In this document: piece after piece, positions 1 through 7,766 of the stretch | Numbering within the stretch: position 1 is the first letter of the stretch | Layout of the letters: the number at the start of each line of letters is the position of its first letter | Assembly: GCA_018266055.1 (NCBI GenBank) | Contig: JAFDYT010000007.1 | Coordinates: forward strand, 70,787 to 114,760 | DNA: 43,974 nucleotides | Direction of reading: 5' to 3' | From: Bacteroidota bacterium | GTDB lineage: Bacteria > Bacteroidota > Bacteroidia > Cytophagales > Cyclobacteriaceae | Position numbers and translations under genes: made by a program | Notes under the pieces: model-generated | Told to the model about the DNA's origin: nothing | Database searches by the model: none | The model's input: only the letters and a program-made list of their open reading frames with translations

Positions 1-431
1 ATTCCGGTTTGTAAATAATCTTTAATAAACGACGGAGCTTCCTTTGCTGTGGTCGGTTTTGCGGTTTGTGGTTTGTCGGCAAAAGTCTTTACGTAATCGC
101 TTAATGCCTGATTGATCTTTTTCGAATTGACATCTTTAAAACAGACAATATAGAGCGTATCCTTGCTTAGCTTTTGTTTGTAAAGCCTGTACACTTCGTT
201 TTGGTATTCAAAATCGCCCGAAACACGCTCATAGTTCATTTGATCAGCAGCATATGGAACCGCCAGGGGCACTTTAATGGTCATCATTTCGGCATTGGAA
301 ATAAGATCCCTGTCAAGGTTCTCATTAGCCTCATGGGCATATTTCAACTTCAAACCGAGGAAAACTCCATAGAATCCAACGGTATTAAGAAGGATCAGAG
401 CGATAAGAATGGAGGTGACGAGTTTTTTCAA
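1..431 (-). CDS. Hypothetical membrane-anchored protein, 3' end outside window
   Basis: The minus strand stays open from the window edge to a TTG at 429-431, which directly follows an in-frame TGA, so TTG is the earliest possible start. About 143 residues are visible. It begins KKLVTSILIALILLNTVGF, a lysine pair followed by one hydrophobic segment. That is typical of a signal anchor with the rest outside the cytoplasm. The remainder is hydrophilic and mixed alpha/beta in character (for example KDTLYIVCFKDVNSKKINQA), with a K/P/T-rich stretch near the visible end. I do not recognise the family. It is transcribed away from susC, so the operators at 490-587 lie between two divergent genes and could affect both. 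The frame is firm because no stop occurs in over 400 bases; start and function are uncertain. Confidence 0.6.
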   Translation of the reverse strand, partial: MKKLVTSILIALILLNTVGFYGVFLGLKLKYAHEANENLDRDLISNAEMMTIKVPLAVPYAADQMNYERVSGDFEYQNEVYRLYKQKLSKDTLYIVCFKDVNSKKINQALSDYVKTFADKPQTAKPTTAKEAPSFIKDYLQTG

Positions 432-489
432 TCACAGCAAATATAGTGTTGAACATTCGGGATTTGCCAAACAAATTGCGTAAAACAAA

Positions 490-501
490 GCAAACGTTTG
501 C
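490..501. promoter_or_regulatory. Perfect 12-bp palindrome, LacI-family-type operator
   Basis: The sequence GCAAACGTTTGC is a perfect dyad with a central CG, the usual form of operators bound by LacI/GalR-family repressors. It is followed by GTAA, making TTGCGTAA, an octamer also present at 476-483 and 584-591. The family assignment comes from the form of the site. No LacI-type gene is in this window. Confidence 0.55.
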
Positions 502-575
502 GTAACTTATTATTTGACATATCTCATGAATATAATTACAAAAGCCCCTTAATAAATTGATTTTCAAGATATACA

Positions 576-587
576 GAAAACGTTTGC
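576..587. promoter_or_regulatory. Second LacI-type operator, one mismatch to the first
   Basis: GAAAACGTTTGC matches the palindrome at 490-501 at 11 of 12 positions. The centres are 86 bases apart, about eight helical turns, which would suit a looped or cooperative arrangement. The site lies roughly 150 bases upstream of the susC start codon. Confidence 0.5.
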
Positions 588-619
588 GTAAAAAATATTT
601 CAGATTTGTGGGGTTAATT

Positions 620-650
620 TTTGGTAATTAGAGGGCATAGTGTGAATTTT
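620..650 (+). promoter_or_regulatory. Weak candidate promoter for the susC operon
   Basis: TTTG at 620-623 is followed, after exactly 19 bases, by TGAATTTT at 643-650. The Bacteroidota consensus is TTTG, 19 bases, TAnnTTTG. The -7 element departs at two fixed positions, so this is only a candidate. It would give a leader of about 80 bases. Confidence 0.22.
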
Positions 651-736
651 AAACTGTGTAAAAAGTTAATTTTTACTTAACCCTAGTTTTTTGTTAGTAA
701 CCTAAACTATTTTCTCAACCCTAAATTCAATTAATT

Positions 737-3700
737 ATGACCAAATTGTATCTGTATGTGTGCAGGTACCTGACTGTGGTTCTGCTGTGCGGAGCGTTTT
801 CTGCTTTCGCCCAGGAACGGACAGTGTCAGGTAGAGTTACGTCATCCGATGACGGTTCAGGACTTCCCGGTGTGAATGTAATCGAAAAAGGAACCGCTAA
901 TGGTACCGTATCAGACACCGACGGAAATTTCAAAATTTCAGTTGGAGCAAACGCCACACTTGTATTTTCTTTTGTGGGATATAAGTCTCAGGAAGTAGTG
1001 GTTGGTGGTCAGACAACAGTTGACATAAAGTTGGTTTCTGATGTTACAGCCCTTTCTGAAGTGGTAGTTGTTGGTTACGGAACTCAAGAAAAGAAGGAAG
1101 TAACCGGAGCTGCTGTTTCTTTGAAATCTGAAAGCTTCAACAAAGGAAACGTGAACGATCCTAACCAGTTATTGCAAGGAAAAGTAGCTGGTGTTTCTGT
1201 TTCTAAGGTAGGAGCTGACCCTAACGAAGGCTTCACAGTGCGTTTGCGTGGTGTGACTTCCGTTGGATCTACTGGTCCTCTGGTTGTAATCGATGGAGTA
1301 ATCGGTGCGTCGCTGGCAAACGTTGACCCTAACGACATCGCTTCAATGGACGTTTTGAAAGACGGATCAGCGGCCGCTATCTACGGATCTCGCGGTTCTG
1401 CAGGGGTTATTTTAGTGACTACCAAAAAGGGAAAAGCCGGCAAAGCTGCAGTCGATTTCAATACTTACTTAGCCGTTGATGAGATTGCTAAATCAGTACC
1501 CGTAATGTCAGCAGATCAATATGTGGCAGCCGGAGGTATCAACTACGGTTCAAAAACAGATTGGTTGAAACAAGTTACCCAAACAGGTATTACAAGAGTG
1601 CACAATGCCAGACTTTCTGGTGGTACAGAAACTACAAAGTATAGCATCTCTGTCAACTACCGTAATGGTGGAGGTATTTTGAAAAACAGTGGATTTGATC
1701 AGTTGAATGCTCGTGTAAACGTGCAGCAAAACGCATTCAAGAATAAGGTTCGCGCCTCAATTGACATGTCAACCACTACCCGTAAATCAAATTATTCCTT
1801 CCAGGAAGCATTGCGTTACGCTATGGTTTATAATCCTACTGCTCCTGTAATGGAAAATGATCCTGCCAATAATGCATTAGTTGCTTCTGGCGGAAGCCCT
1901 TACTTTGAAAGAACTTATTTTGATAACTTCAACCCAGTTGCAATTATCAATCAAAATATCAACGAGGGCACTAAGAATACCATTAACCTCAGTGGTAAAG
2001 TAGAAGTGGACATTCTTCCAGGTTTGACTGGAGTTATGTCAGCCTCTATGCAAAAAGAAAATGAGCAGACTGGTTCATACTATGCCAAGCATGCTTATTT
2101 CAGAGGATCTAACCGAAATGGATTAGCATACCGCAACGAAAATTCTACTGACTTTAAATTGTTTGAAGCTTACGGAACTTACGTGAAACAATTAGGTGAC
2201 CTTCATCTTCAGGCAACTGCTGGTTACTCTTATCAGATCAGCTCTTACGAAGGATTTGGAGTACAAGCAGGTAGCTTCTTGTCAGACGCCTTAGGGTACA
2301 ATCAAATTGCATATTCTCAGGAAATTGCCCAAAGCGGTAAATTGAGCTTGAATAACTACGCTGGCCCCGAATCAAAAATTGTGGCCTTCTTTGGTCGATT
2401 GAACTTCAACTACAAAGACACTTACCTTCTTGCAGCATCTCTTCGTCACGAAGGAAGCAGCCGTCTTGGTGTAGATAACAGATATGGAGATTTTCCTTCT
2501 GTAAGCGGTGCAGTTGTTTTGTCTAACTTATTCAGCATCCCTTCTGTTAATTCATTGAAGTTAAGAGTTGGATATGGAGGCACAGGTGCTTTGCCTGCAG
2601 GCCCTGGCTATTCTCAACTTCAATTTGTACAGTCGTCTAACTACGGTTACAACGGAACGACTATCATCCCAGTAGCGACCACCAACATTGCTCCTAACCC
2701 TAACTTGAAGTGGGAGAGTAAGACAGAGGTCAATGCCGGATTGGATTTCGGTTTGATGAACAGCAAGCTGACTGGGTCACTTGATGTATACCAAAGAAAT
2801 TCAAAGGATTTCATCATGCTGAGAAACGTTGACCCTTCTACGCACGTAGCGGCTCAACAGTACCAAAACCTTGGAAACATTCAAACACAAGGTATTGAAT
2901 TGGCTTTGAACTACGCGGCCATTCAAAAAGGAGATTTCACTTGGACCACCACTTTAGTTGGTAGTAGCTATAAGAGCGTTCTTAAGTCTCTTTATAGTGG
3001 AATTGAAACCAAAATTGGTTTGCCCGAATTAGGCGCCAGCATGGGTGCCCCTGGTCAAAACAACTCATATCCTATCAGTAATATCGCTGGTCAGCAAGTA
3101 GGTACTATCTTCGGACCTGTTTTCTCAGGAAAAGTAGACAGCAACGGAAGCCCTTTGATGATTGACACCGATGGCTCTTTGAAATTGGCTACTGATGCAG
3201 CAATTCTTAGCAGAAACCCTTATAAAGTTTTGGGTCATGGTCTGCCTTCATTTGAATTGGGGTGGACTAACACCTTTACCTACAAGAATTTTGATTTCAA
3301 TTTCTTTTTACGCGGATCGTTTGGTCACAGCTTGGTTAACTCATGGAGAGATTTCTATGAGAATCAAAACTCAGGATCAATTAAGTCTTACAACCGCGTA
3401 GTAACCAAGTTTTCGAGATCAGATATCAAGGATGCTCAATTCTCAAGCTATTATGTTGAGAAAGCTAGCTTCTTGAAATTGGATAACGCTACTATTGGTT
3501 ACAACGTGAAGCTGGGCGGAAATTCCCCTTTATCAAAATTCAGAGTTTATGTTAGCGGAAATAACTTGTTCGTAATAACAAGCTATACAGGTGTTGACCC
3601 TGAAGCCAGACTTGAAGACAAACAATCTTCGGATAACGGAGGATTTACATCATCCACTGGTAATCCTTTGGCTCCTGGTATTGACCGTAGAAGTAACTTT

Positions 3701-3745
3701 TTCAGAGCAAGAACAATAACTGTTGGTGTGAACCTTACTTTTTAA
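737..3745 (+). CDS. SusC/RagA-family TonB-dependent outer-membrane transporter
   Basis: This is a 1002-residue outer-membrane barrel that imports ligands captured by its SusD partner, using TonB energy. A signal peptide ends near FSAFAQ (about residue 26). A CarboxypepD_reg-like domain follows (GRVTSSDDGSGLPGVNV onward, to about residue 105). Next come a TonB-box region (SEVVVVGYGTQEKKEVTGA) and a plug domain with the SusC signature AAAIYGSRGSAGVILVTTKK near residues 210-235. The barrel ends in VGVNLTF, with the terminal phenylalanine usual for outer-membrane insertion. The SusD partner starts 10 bases downstream. Length fits the family. The LacI-type sites upstream suggest sugar-responsive control. 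The ligand cannot be read from the sequence; linkage to GH65 suggests an alpha-glucoside, which is inference. Confidence 0.96.
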   Translation: MTKLYLYVCRYLTVVLLCGAFSAFAQERTVSGRVTSSDDGSGLPGVNVIEKGTANGTVSDTDGNFKISVGANATLVFSFVGYKSQEVVVGGQTTVDIKLVSDVTALSEVVVVGYGTQEKKEVTGAAVSLKSESFNKGNVNDPNQLLQGKVAGVSVSKVGADPNEGFTVRLRGVTSVGSTGPLVVIDGVIGASLANVDPNDIASMDVLKDGSAAAIYGSRGSAGVILVTTKKGKAGKAAVDFNTYLAVDEIAKSVPVMSADQYVAAGGINYGSKTDWLKQVTQTGITRVHNARLSGGTETTKYSISVNYRNGGGILKNSGFDQLNARVNVQQNAFKNKVRASIDMSTTTRKSNYSFQEALRYAMVYNPTAPVMENDPANNALVASGGSPYFERTYFDNFNPVAIINQNINEGTKNTINLSGKVEVDILPGLTGVMSASMQKENEQTGSYYAKHAYFRGSNRNGLAYRNENSTDFKLFEAYGTYVKQLGDLHLQATAGYSYQISSYEGFGVQAGSFLSDALGYNQIAYSQEIAQSGKLSLNNYAGPESKIVAFFGRLNFNYKDTYLLAASLRHEGSSRLGVDNRYGDFPSVSGAVVLSNLFSIPSVNSLKLRVGYGGTGALPAGPGYSQLQFVQSSNYGYNGTTIIPVATTNIAPNPNLKWESKTEVNAGLDFGLMNSKLTGSLDVYQRNSKDFIMLRNVDPSTHVAAQQYQNLGNIQTQGIELALNYAAIQKGDFTWTTTLVGSSYKSVLKSLYSGIETKIGLPELGASMGAPGQNNSYPISNIAGQQVGTIFGPVFSGKVDSNGSPLMIDTDGSLKLATDAAILSRNPYKVLGHGLPSFELGWTNTFTYKNFDFNFFLRGSFGHSLVNSWRDFYENQNSGSIKSYNRVVTKFSRSDIKDAQFSSYYVEKASFLKLDNATIGYNVKLGGNSPLSKFRVYVSGNNLFVITSYTGVDPEARLEDKQSSDNGGFTSSTGNPLAPGIDRRSNFFRARTITVGVNLTF

Positions 3746-3755
3746 TTAGAAAAAT

Positions 3756-5279
3756 ATGAAAAGCATAAAAATTAAATTGTTTAGCATGTTGTGTACTGGA
3801 CTGGTGTTTGCCAGTTGTACCAACCTGGACGAAAATTTGAAGGATACATGGACTACTAAAAACTTTTTGAAGACTCCTGAAGAGCAGTCAGCTGCACTTG
3901 TTGGAGCTTATTCACCCATGTTTTCATGGTACAATCACGGTAGTTATTTTACCCTTCAAGAAGTATCTACTGATGAAGCGATGATTCCTCAGCGCGGTGG
4001 TGACTGGTACGATGGCGGACAACCCGCTGGATATCACACCCATAGCTATACTCCCAACTTTGATTTCGTTTCTGGATTGTATAACCAGGCTTTTGCGGGA
4101 GTTTCAGCAGTGAACCGATTGTTGGCTACTCCTGGCTTCGATGGAGCTCAAGTGGTTGCCGAATTGAAAGTTTTGAGAGCTTATTATTATTGGATCCTGA
4201 TGGACAATTATGGAAGTGTGCCACTGTCAACTGTTTTCGGAGAAAGTCAAGGCCAAAAATCTAGAGCTGATTTGTATGCCTTTATTGATTCCGAATTGAC
4301 TGCAAACCTTCCTGTTCTTAAGCAGAATCTGCCTGCTACAGCTACTGGAACTTACTCAAGAGTAAATTACTATGTAGGGCAAGCCATTGCAGCAAAGTTG
4401 TATTTGAATGCGAAAGTTTATACTGGTACAGCTCAGTGGGATAAGACTATTGCTGCTTGCGATGAGATCATTAACTCCGGGCTTTACTCTCTTGAAGCAA
4501 ATTATGCCTCAGCTTTCAGCCCTACAAACAATAATTCTACTGAGAATATCTGGGTAATCCCGTACGATCATGCTTATGGCCAAGGATTTAATCTTGATCA
4601 GATGACGTTGCATTATGGAAGCCAACAAACCTACCAGTTGCAACAGCAACCATGGAATGGGTATTGCTCTTTGGAAGATTTCTATAATAGCTACGATCCA
4701 AGTGATACTCGCAGAGCGAATAACTTCGTGGTAGGCCCTCAGTATGCTTACGGAACTACTAACCAAATTCAAGATAGCGGTGCCGAGCCTACTGATCCTG
4801 ATGGTCCGGGTTTGAACTTCACACCTCATGTGAATGAATTAGCTCCAAACTGCTTGCGCCAGGCTGGTGCACGCTTGGGTAAATATGCTTTCGCTATCGG
4901 TGCAACTCCCAACATGGACAACGATGCTCCTATTTACCGTTATGCAGACATTCTGTTAACTAAGGCCGAAGCTTTGTTTAATAAGAATGGATACACCGAC
5001 GCAAGTGGATTGGCTTTGGTAAACAAAGTTCATAAGCGCACTGGACTAGCAGATTTCACCACGATGGATGCTACAACTTTGTTGGCTGAACGTGGACGCG
5101 AACTTGCATTTGAATCATGGAGAAGAAACGATTTGATCAGATTCGGTCATTTCGGAGATGCATGGTTTGGCAAAGCTGCTGATCCAGATGGTCACCGCGC
5201 TCTTTATCCTATTCCACTTAGTGCGATTACTGCAGCTGCTTCAACCGGTACTCCACTGACTCAGAACCCTGGTTATTAA
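3756..5279 (+). CDS. SusD/RagB-family nutrient-binding lipoprotein
   Basis: This 507-residue surface lipoprotein binds substrate and caps the SusC channel. The signal peptide ends in the lipobox FASC (Cys about residue 20). Helical SusD-like segments follow, such as LRAYYYWILMDNYGSVPL near residue 145, a hallmark of the N-terminal TPR-like region. The C-terminal part carries ADILLTKAEALF and ELAFESWRRNDLIRFG, the conserved SusD_RagB end. It begins 10 bases after susC and must be co-transcribed with it. A strong hairpin follows its stop codon. Family assignment is secure; the bound glycan is unknown. Confidence 0.96.
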   Translation: MKSIKIKLFSMLCTGLVFASCTNLDENLKDTWTTKNFLKTPEEQSAALVGAYSPMFSWYNHGSYFTLQEVSTDEAMIPQRGGDWYDGGQPAGYHTHSYTPNFDFVSGLYNQAFAGVSAVNRLLATPGFDGAQVVAELKVLRAYYYWILMDNYGSVPLSTVFGESQGQKSRADLYAFIDSELTANLPVLKQNLPATATGTYSRVNYYVGQAIAAKLYLNAKVYTGTAQWDKTIAACDEIINSGLYSLEANYASAFSPTNNNSTENIWVIPYDHAYGQGFNLDQMTLHYGSQQTYQLQQQPWNGYCSLEDFYNSYDPSDTRRANNFVVGPQYAYGTTNQIQDSGAEPTDPDGPGLNFTPHVNELAPNCLRQAGARLGKYAFAIGATPNMDNDAPIYRYADILLTKAEALFNKNGYTDASGLALVNKVHKRTGLADFTTMDATTLLAERGRELAFESWRRNDLIRFGHFGDAWFGKAADPDGHRALYPIPLSAITAAASTGTPLTQNPGY

Positions 5280-5298
5280 TTTTAAATAATTGCTATTG

Positions 5299-5327
5299 AG
5301 AAAAGCAAGCTTATAGCTTGCTTTTCT
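5299..5327 (+). terminator. Hairpin after susD, terminator or attenuator
   Basis: A 13-bp perfect stem (left arm 5299-5311, loop TAT 5312-5314, right arm 5315-5327) contains AAAAGCAAGCT and its complement and runs into a T-rich stretch. The next gene starts only about 35 bases later on the same strand with no evident promoter. The hairpin may therefore reduce rather than end transcription, keeping SusCD more abundant than the downstream proteins. Confidence 0.7.
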
Positions 5328-5361
5328 TATTTTGAGCTGCTCCTTAACTTTGAGTTTGATT

Positions 5362-7149
5362 GTGAAGACCCGGATATATTTTTTTTTAATTGCTCTCTGG
5401 AGTTGCGATTCTTGTTCGGAACCGGAAACAAGAAATAAGCAATTTTCATTCTTAAAGGAGGAAAGCACGGGAATAGACTTTAACAATAAGCTTGACTACA
5501 CAGAAGACTTTAATATGTACACCTACCGAAATTTTTATAATGGGGCAGGTGTAGGCATTGGCGATTTTAATAATGATGGATTAGTAGACCTGTACCTTTG
5601 TGCCAATATGCTGAGTAACAAATTGTATTTGAATAAAGGTAATTTCAAATTCGAAGATGTCACTGAGCGTTCAGGAGTCTCTGCATCAGGTTCCTGGTCA
5701 ACTGGTGTAAGTATCGCCGACGTGAATGGAGATCACTGGCAGGATATCTACGTGTGTAAATCGGGAAAACCGGGTGGGCCGAAAAGGCACAACGAACTCT
5801 TCATGAATAATGGAGATGGGACATTCACTGAGAAATCTCAAGAGTGGGGGCTTGACATTGTCGGACTGTCAACACATGCGGTTTTTTTTGACTACGACAA
5901 TGACGGCGATCTGGATTGTTACATGCTTACAAACTCAATTCGATCGGTAGGGAATTATGATCTGGTTAAAGACCAACGCGCTATTCCAGATCCATTAGGA
6001 GGAGGTAATAAATTATTAGAGAATGTTGGAGGTCATTTTATTGATGTGACAAAAAAAGCGGGCATCTATTCAAGTCAGATTGGGTTCGGTTTGGGAGTAA
6101 CCATTGGAGATATGAATAAAGACGGATGGCAGGATATCTTTGTGTCAAACGATTTTTTTGAGCGTGATTACTTGTATCTTAACCAAGCCAACGGCACGTT
6201 CCGTGAAGTAATTGAACAGGAAATGAAGAGCTTGAGTATGGGCTCAATGGGAGCTGATATGGCCGACATAAACAATGATGCGTATCCGGATTTGTTCATC
6301 ACCGAAATGCTTCCGCAAAGCAATTCGAGGTTGAAAACTAAAATGACTTTTGATACATGGAACCATCATCAGATGCTGGTTCAAAACGGCTATTATTATC
6401 AGTACCCACGAAATATATTACAGCTTAACAATGGTGACGGCACCTTTAGCGAGATTGGCAGATTGGCTGGTGTTGAGTCCACAGATTGGAGTTGGGGAGC
6501 ATTAATATTTGACATGGATAACGACGGCTGGAAAGATATTTTTGTGGCAAACGGGATTTACAAAGATTTACTCGATCAGGACTATGTCAACTTCATGGCC
6601 AATCCGGAAGCCATCCGTTCAATGATATCCGAAAAAAAATCTGCGATAACCAAATTAATTGAAATTATCCCTTCAACGCCTATTGCCAATTACGCATTCA
6701 AGAATTTGAAGGATTTGCGATTCAAAAACCAATCGCAATCCTGGGGCCTTGATCAACTTGGTTTTTCAAATGGAAGTGCATACGCTGATTTTGATAACGA
6801 TGGTGATTTGGACCTCGTTGTGAATAATGTTAATCAGCCCGCAGGGATTTATCGAAATAATAATAACCTAACTAATCCCCAAAATCATTACCTCAAATTC
6901 GAACTTCATGGCGCCGGGTCCAATACGGCAGCCTTTGGTACCAAGGTCACTTTGTATTCTGGCGATAAAACCTTCTACCTGGAAAAAATACCTACTCGAG
7001 GTTTTCAAAGTAGCGTTGATCCCCGCCTTAATTTTGGTGTTGGGGAGCTAAGTGAAATAGATAAAGCAAGAATCGAATGGCCCAGTGGCAAAGTGACCGA
7101 ATTAAATAACCTTAAAGTGAATCAAACAATTAGTGTATCTGAGAAATAA
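5362..7149 (+). CDS. FG-GAP/VCBS repeat lipoprotein with C-terminal ASPIC/UnbV domain (short CRTAC1-like form)
   Basis: This is a predicted lipoprotein of about 595 residues. The frame opens at TTG 5332, next to the terminator, but GTG 5362 gives a proper lipoprotein signal (MKTRIYFFLIALWSC), so I chose it. At least seven FG-GAP calcium-binding motifs of the form DxNxDGxxD follow, including DFNNDGLVDLY, DYDNDGDLDCY, DMNKDGWQDIF, DMDNDGWKDIF and DFDNDGDLDLV. Together they suggest an integrin-like beta-propeller. The ASPIC/UnbV segment occupies about the last 80 residues (TRGFQSSVDPRLNFGVG, then IEWPSGKVTELNNLKVNQT), and the protein stops there. The two longer paralogues downstream continue for about 500 residues with a second repeat half. 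Such proteins often sit beside SusCD pairs, but their role is not established; glycan or partner binding is inference. Confidence 0.85.
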   Translation: MKTRIYFFLIALWSCDSCSEPETRNKQFSFLKEESTGIDFNNKLDYTEDFNMYTYRNFYNGAGVGIGDFNNDGLVDLYLCANMLSNKLYLNKGNFKFEDVTERSGVSASGSWSTGVSIADVNGDHWQDIYVCKSGKPGGPKRHNELFMNNGDGTFTEKSQEWGLDIVGLSTHAVFFDYDNDGDLDCYMLTNSIRSVGNYDLVKDQRAIPDPLGGGNKLLENVGGHFIDVTKKAGIYSSQIGFGLGVTIGDMNKDGWQDIFVSNDFFERDYLYLNQANGTFREVIEQEMKSLSMGSMGADMADINNDAYPDLFITEMLPQSNSRLKTKMTFDTWNHHQMLVQNGYYYQYPRNILQLNNGDGTFSEIGRLAGVESTDWSWGALIFDMDNDGWKDIFVANGIYKDLLDQDYVNFMANPEAIRSMISEKKSAITKLIEIIPSTPIANYAFKNLKDLRFKNQSQSWGLDQLGFSNGSAYADFDNDGDLDLVVNNVNQPAGIYRNNNNLTNPQNHYLKFELHGAGSNTAAFGTKVTLYSGDKTFYLEKIPTRGFQSSVDPRLNFGVGELSEIDKARIEWPSGKVTELNNLKVNQTISVSEK

Positions 7150-7172
7150 ATTTTAAAAGTGAAGAGTGATCT

Positions 7173-7766
7173 ATGAAGACTGGTATTTTTGGCGCCCTTT
7201 TTTTAGCGGTGTTACTTTTGGGTGAAGCAAGTTGTAGAAAATCTGAGTACACAAGAATGGCGGAAGCAGAGCTTGCTAAAGGAATTCGGAATGATAGTTT
7301 ATTTCTTGGTATTCACTTCGGAATGAAGAAAGAAGAATTTTTTCAACGATGTGCCGCATTGAATAAAAGGAAGTTGACTACTATGGGTAGGAATGCTAAC
7401 GTCTTGTACAAATTGGAGAATGAAACAGGTACAATAGACATGAATTTTTATCCTAAGTTTAGCGACGACCAGATTTATGAAATGAATGTGTTATTTAACT
7501 ATGAAAATTGGGATCCTTGGGCAAGAAATCTTCAGCCCGACAGTCTTCAGTTCAGAGTAAAACGAATATTTGAAAAATGGTACGGCCCTGGATTTATTAA
7601 AGTAGAGAATCCTTCCCAGACCAAAATTAAAAATGACTTCCGTACAAACTTCGCTTTTGTTAAAATTGATGGTAATCGTCAGGTAATCATTTTTTGCGAC
7701 GGAGAGATGGATGTGAAAGCTGTTATTACCGATTTAGTGAAAAAGGCAAAAGTGAAACAATCATGA
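7173..7766 (+). CDS. Hypothetical lipoprotein between FG-GAP genes
   Basis: This 197-residue protein has a lipoprotein signal (GEASC, Cys about residue 21) and no domain I recognise. The mature part starts with a charged helix (EYTRMAEAELAKGIRNDSLF) and then GIHFGMKKEEFFQRCAALNK. Alternating beta strands with aromatic residues follow (GTIDMNFYPKF, NVLFNYENWDPWARN, VKRIFEKWYGPGF). The stop codon overlaps the next start in ATGA (7763-7766), so it is translationally coupled to the second FG-GAP gene. It starts 23 bases after the first. This tight placement argues for a function shared with the FG-GAP lipoproteins, for example as subunit or chaperone. That role is inferred from position only. Confidence 0.85.
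   Translation: MKTGIFGALFLAVLLLGEASCRKSEYTRMAEAELAKGIRNDSLFLGIHFGMKKEEFFQRCAALNKRKLTTMGRNANVLYKLENETGTIDMNFYPKFSDDQIYEMNVLFNYENWDPWARNLQPDSLQFRVKRIFEKWYGPGFIKVENPSQTKIKNDFRTNFAFVKIDGNRQVIIFCDGEMDVKAVITDLVKKAKVKQS

Larger units (their letters stand above)
432..736. other. Divergent intergenic region upstream of susC
   Basis: No credible gene is seen in these 305 bases. The region is AT-rich. It holds two near-identical palindromes centred at 495 and 581 and a third copy of the half-motif TTGCGTAA at 476-483. A possible but weak Bacteroidota promoter lies at 620-650. About 85 bases of AT-rich leader then precede the susC start codon. Confidence 0.6.

Noticed and set aside
174-446. Plus-strand open frame of 90 codons at the left end
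   Set aside because: It runs opposite to the minus-strand gene at 1-431, which has a signal anchor and better protein character; it is a shadow frame.
385-567. Minus-strand 60-codon frame near the left end
   Set aside because: It overlaps the start of the 1-431 gene in another frame and covers the operator region; its composition is not protein-like.
5332-5361. TTG at 5332 as start of the first FG-GAP protein
   Set aside because: It sits only four bases beyond the hairpin and yields a poor signal peptide; GTG 5362 gives a standard lipoprotein leader.
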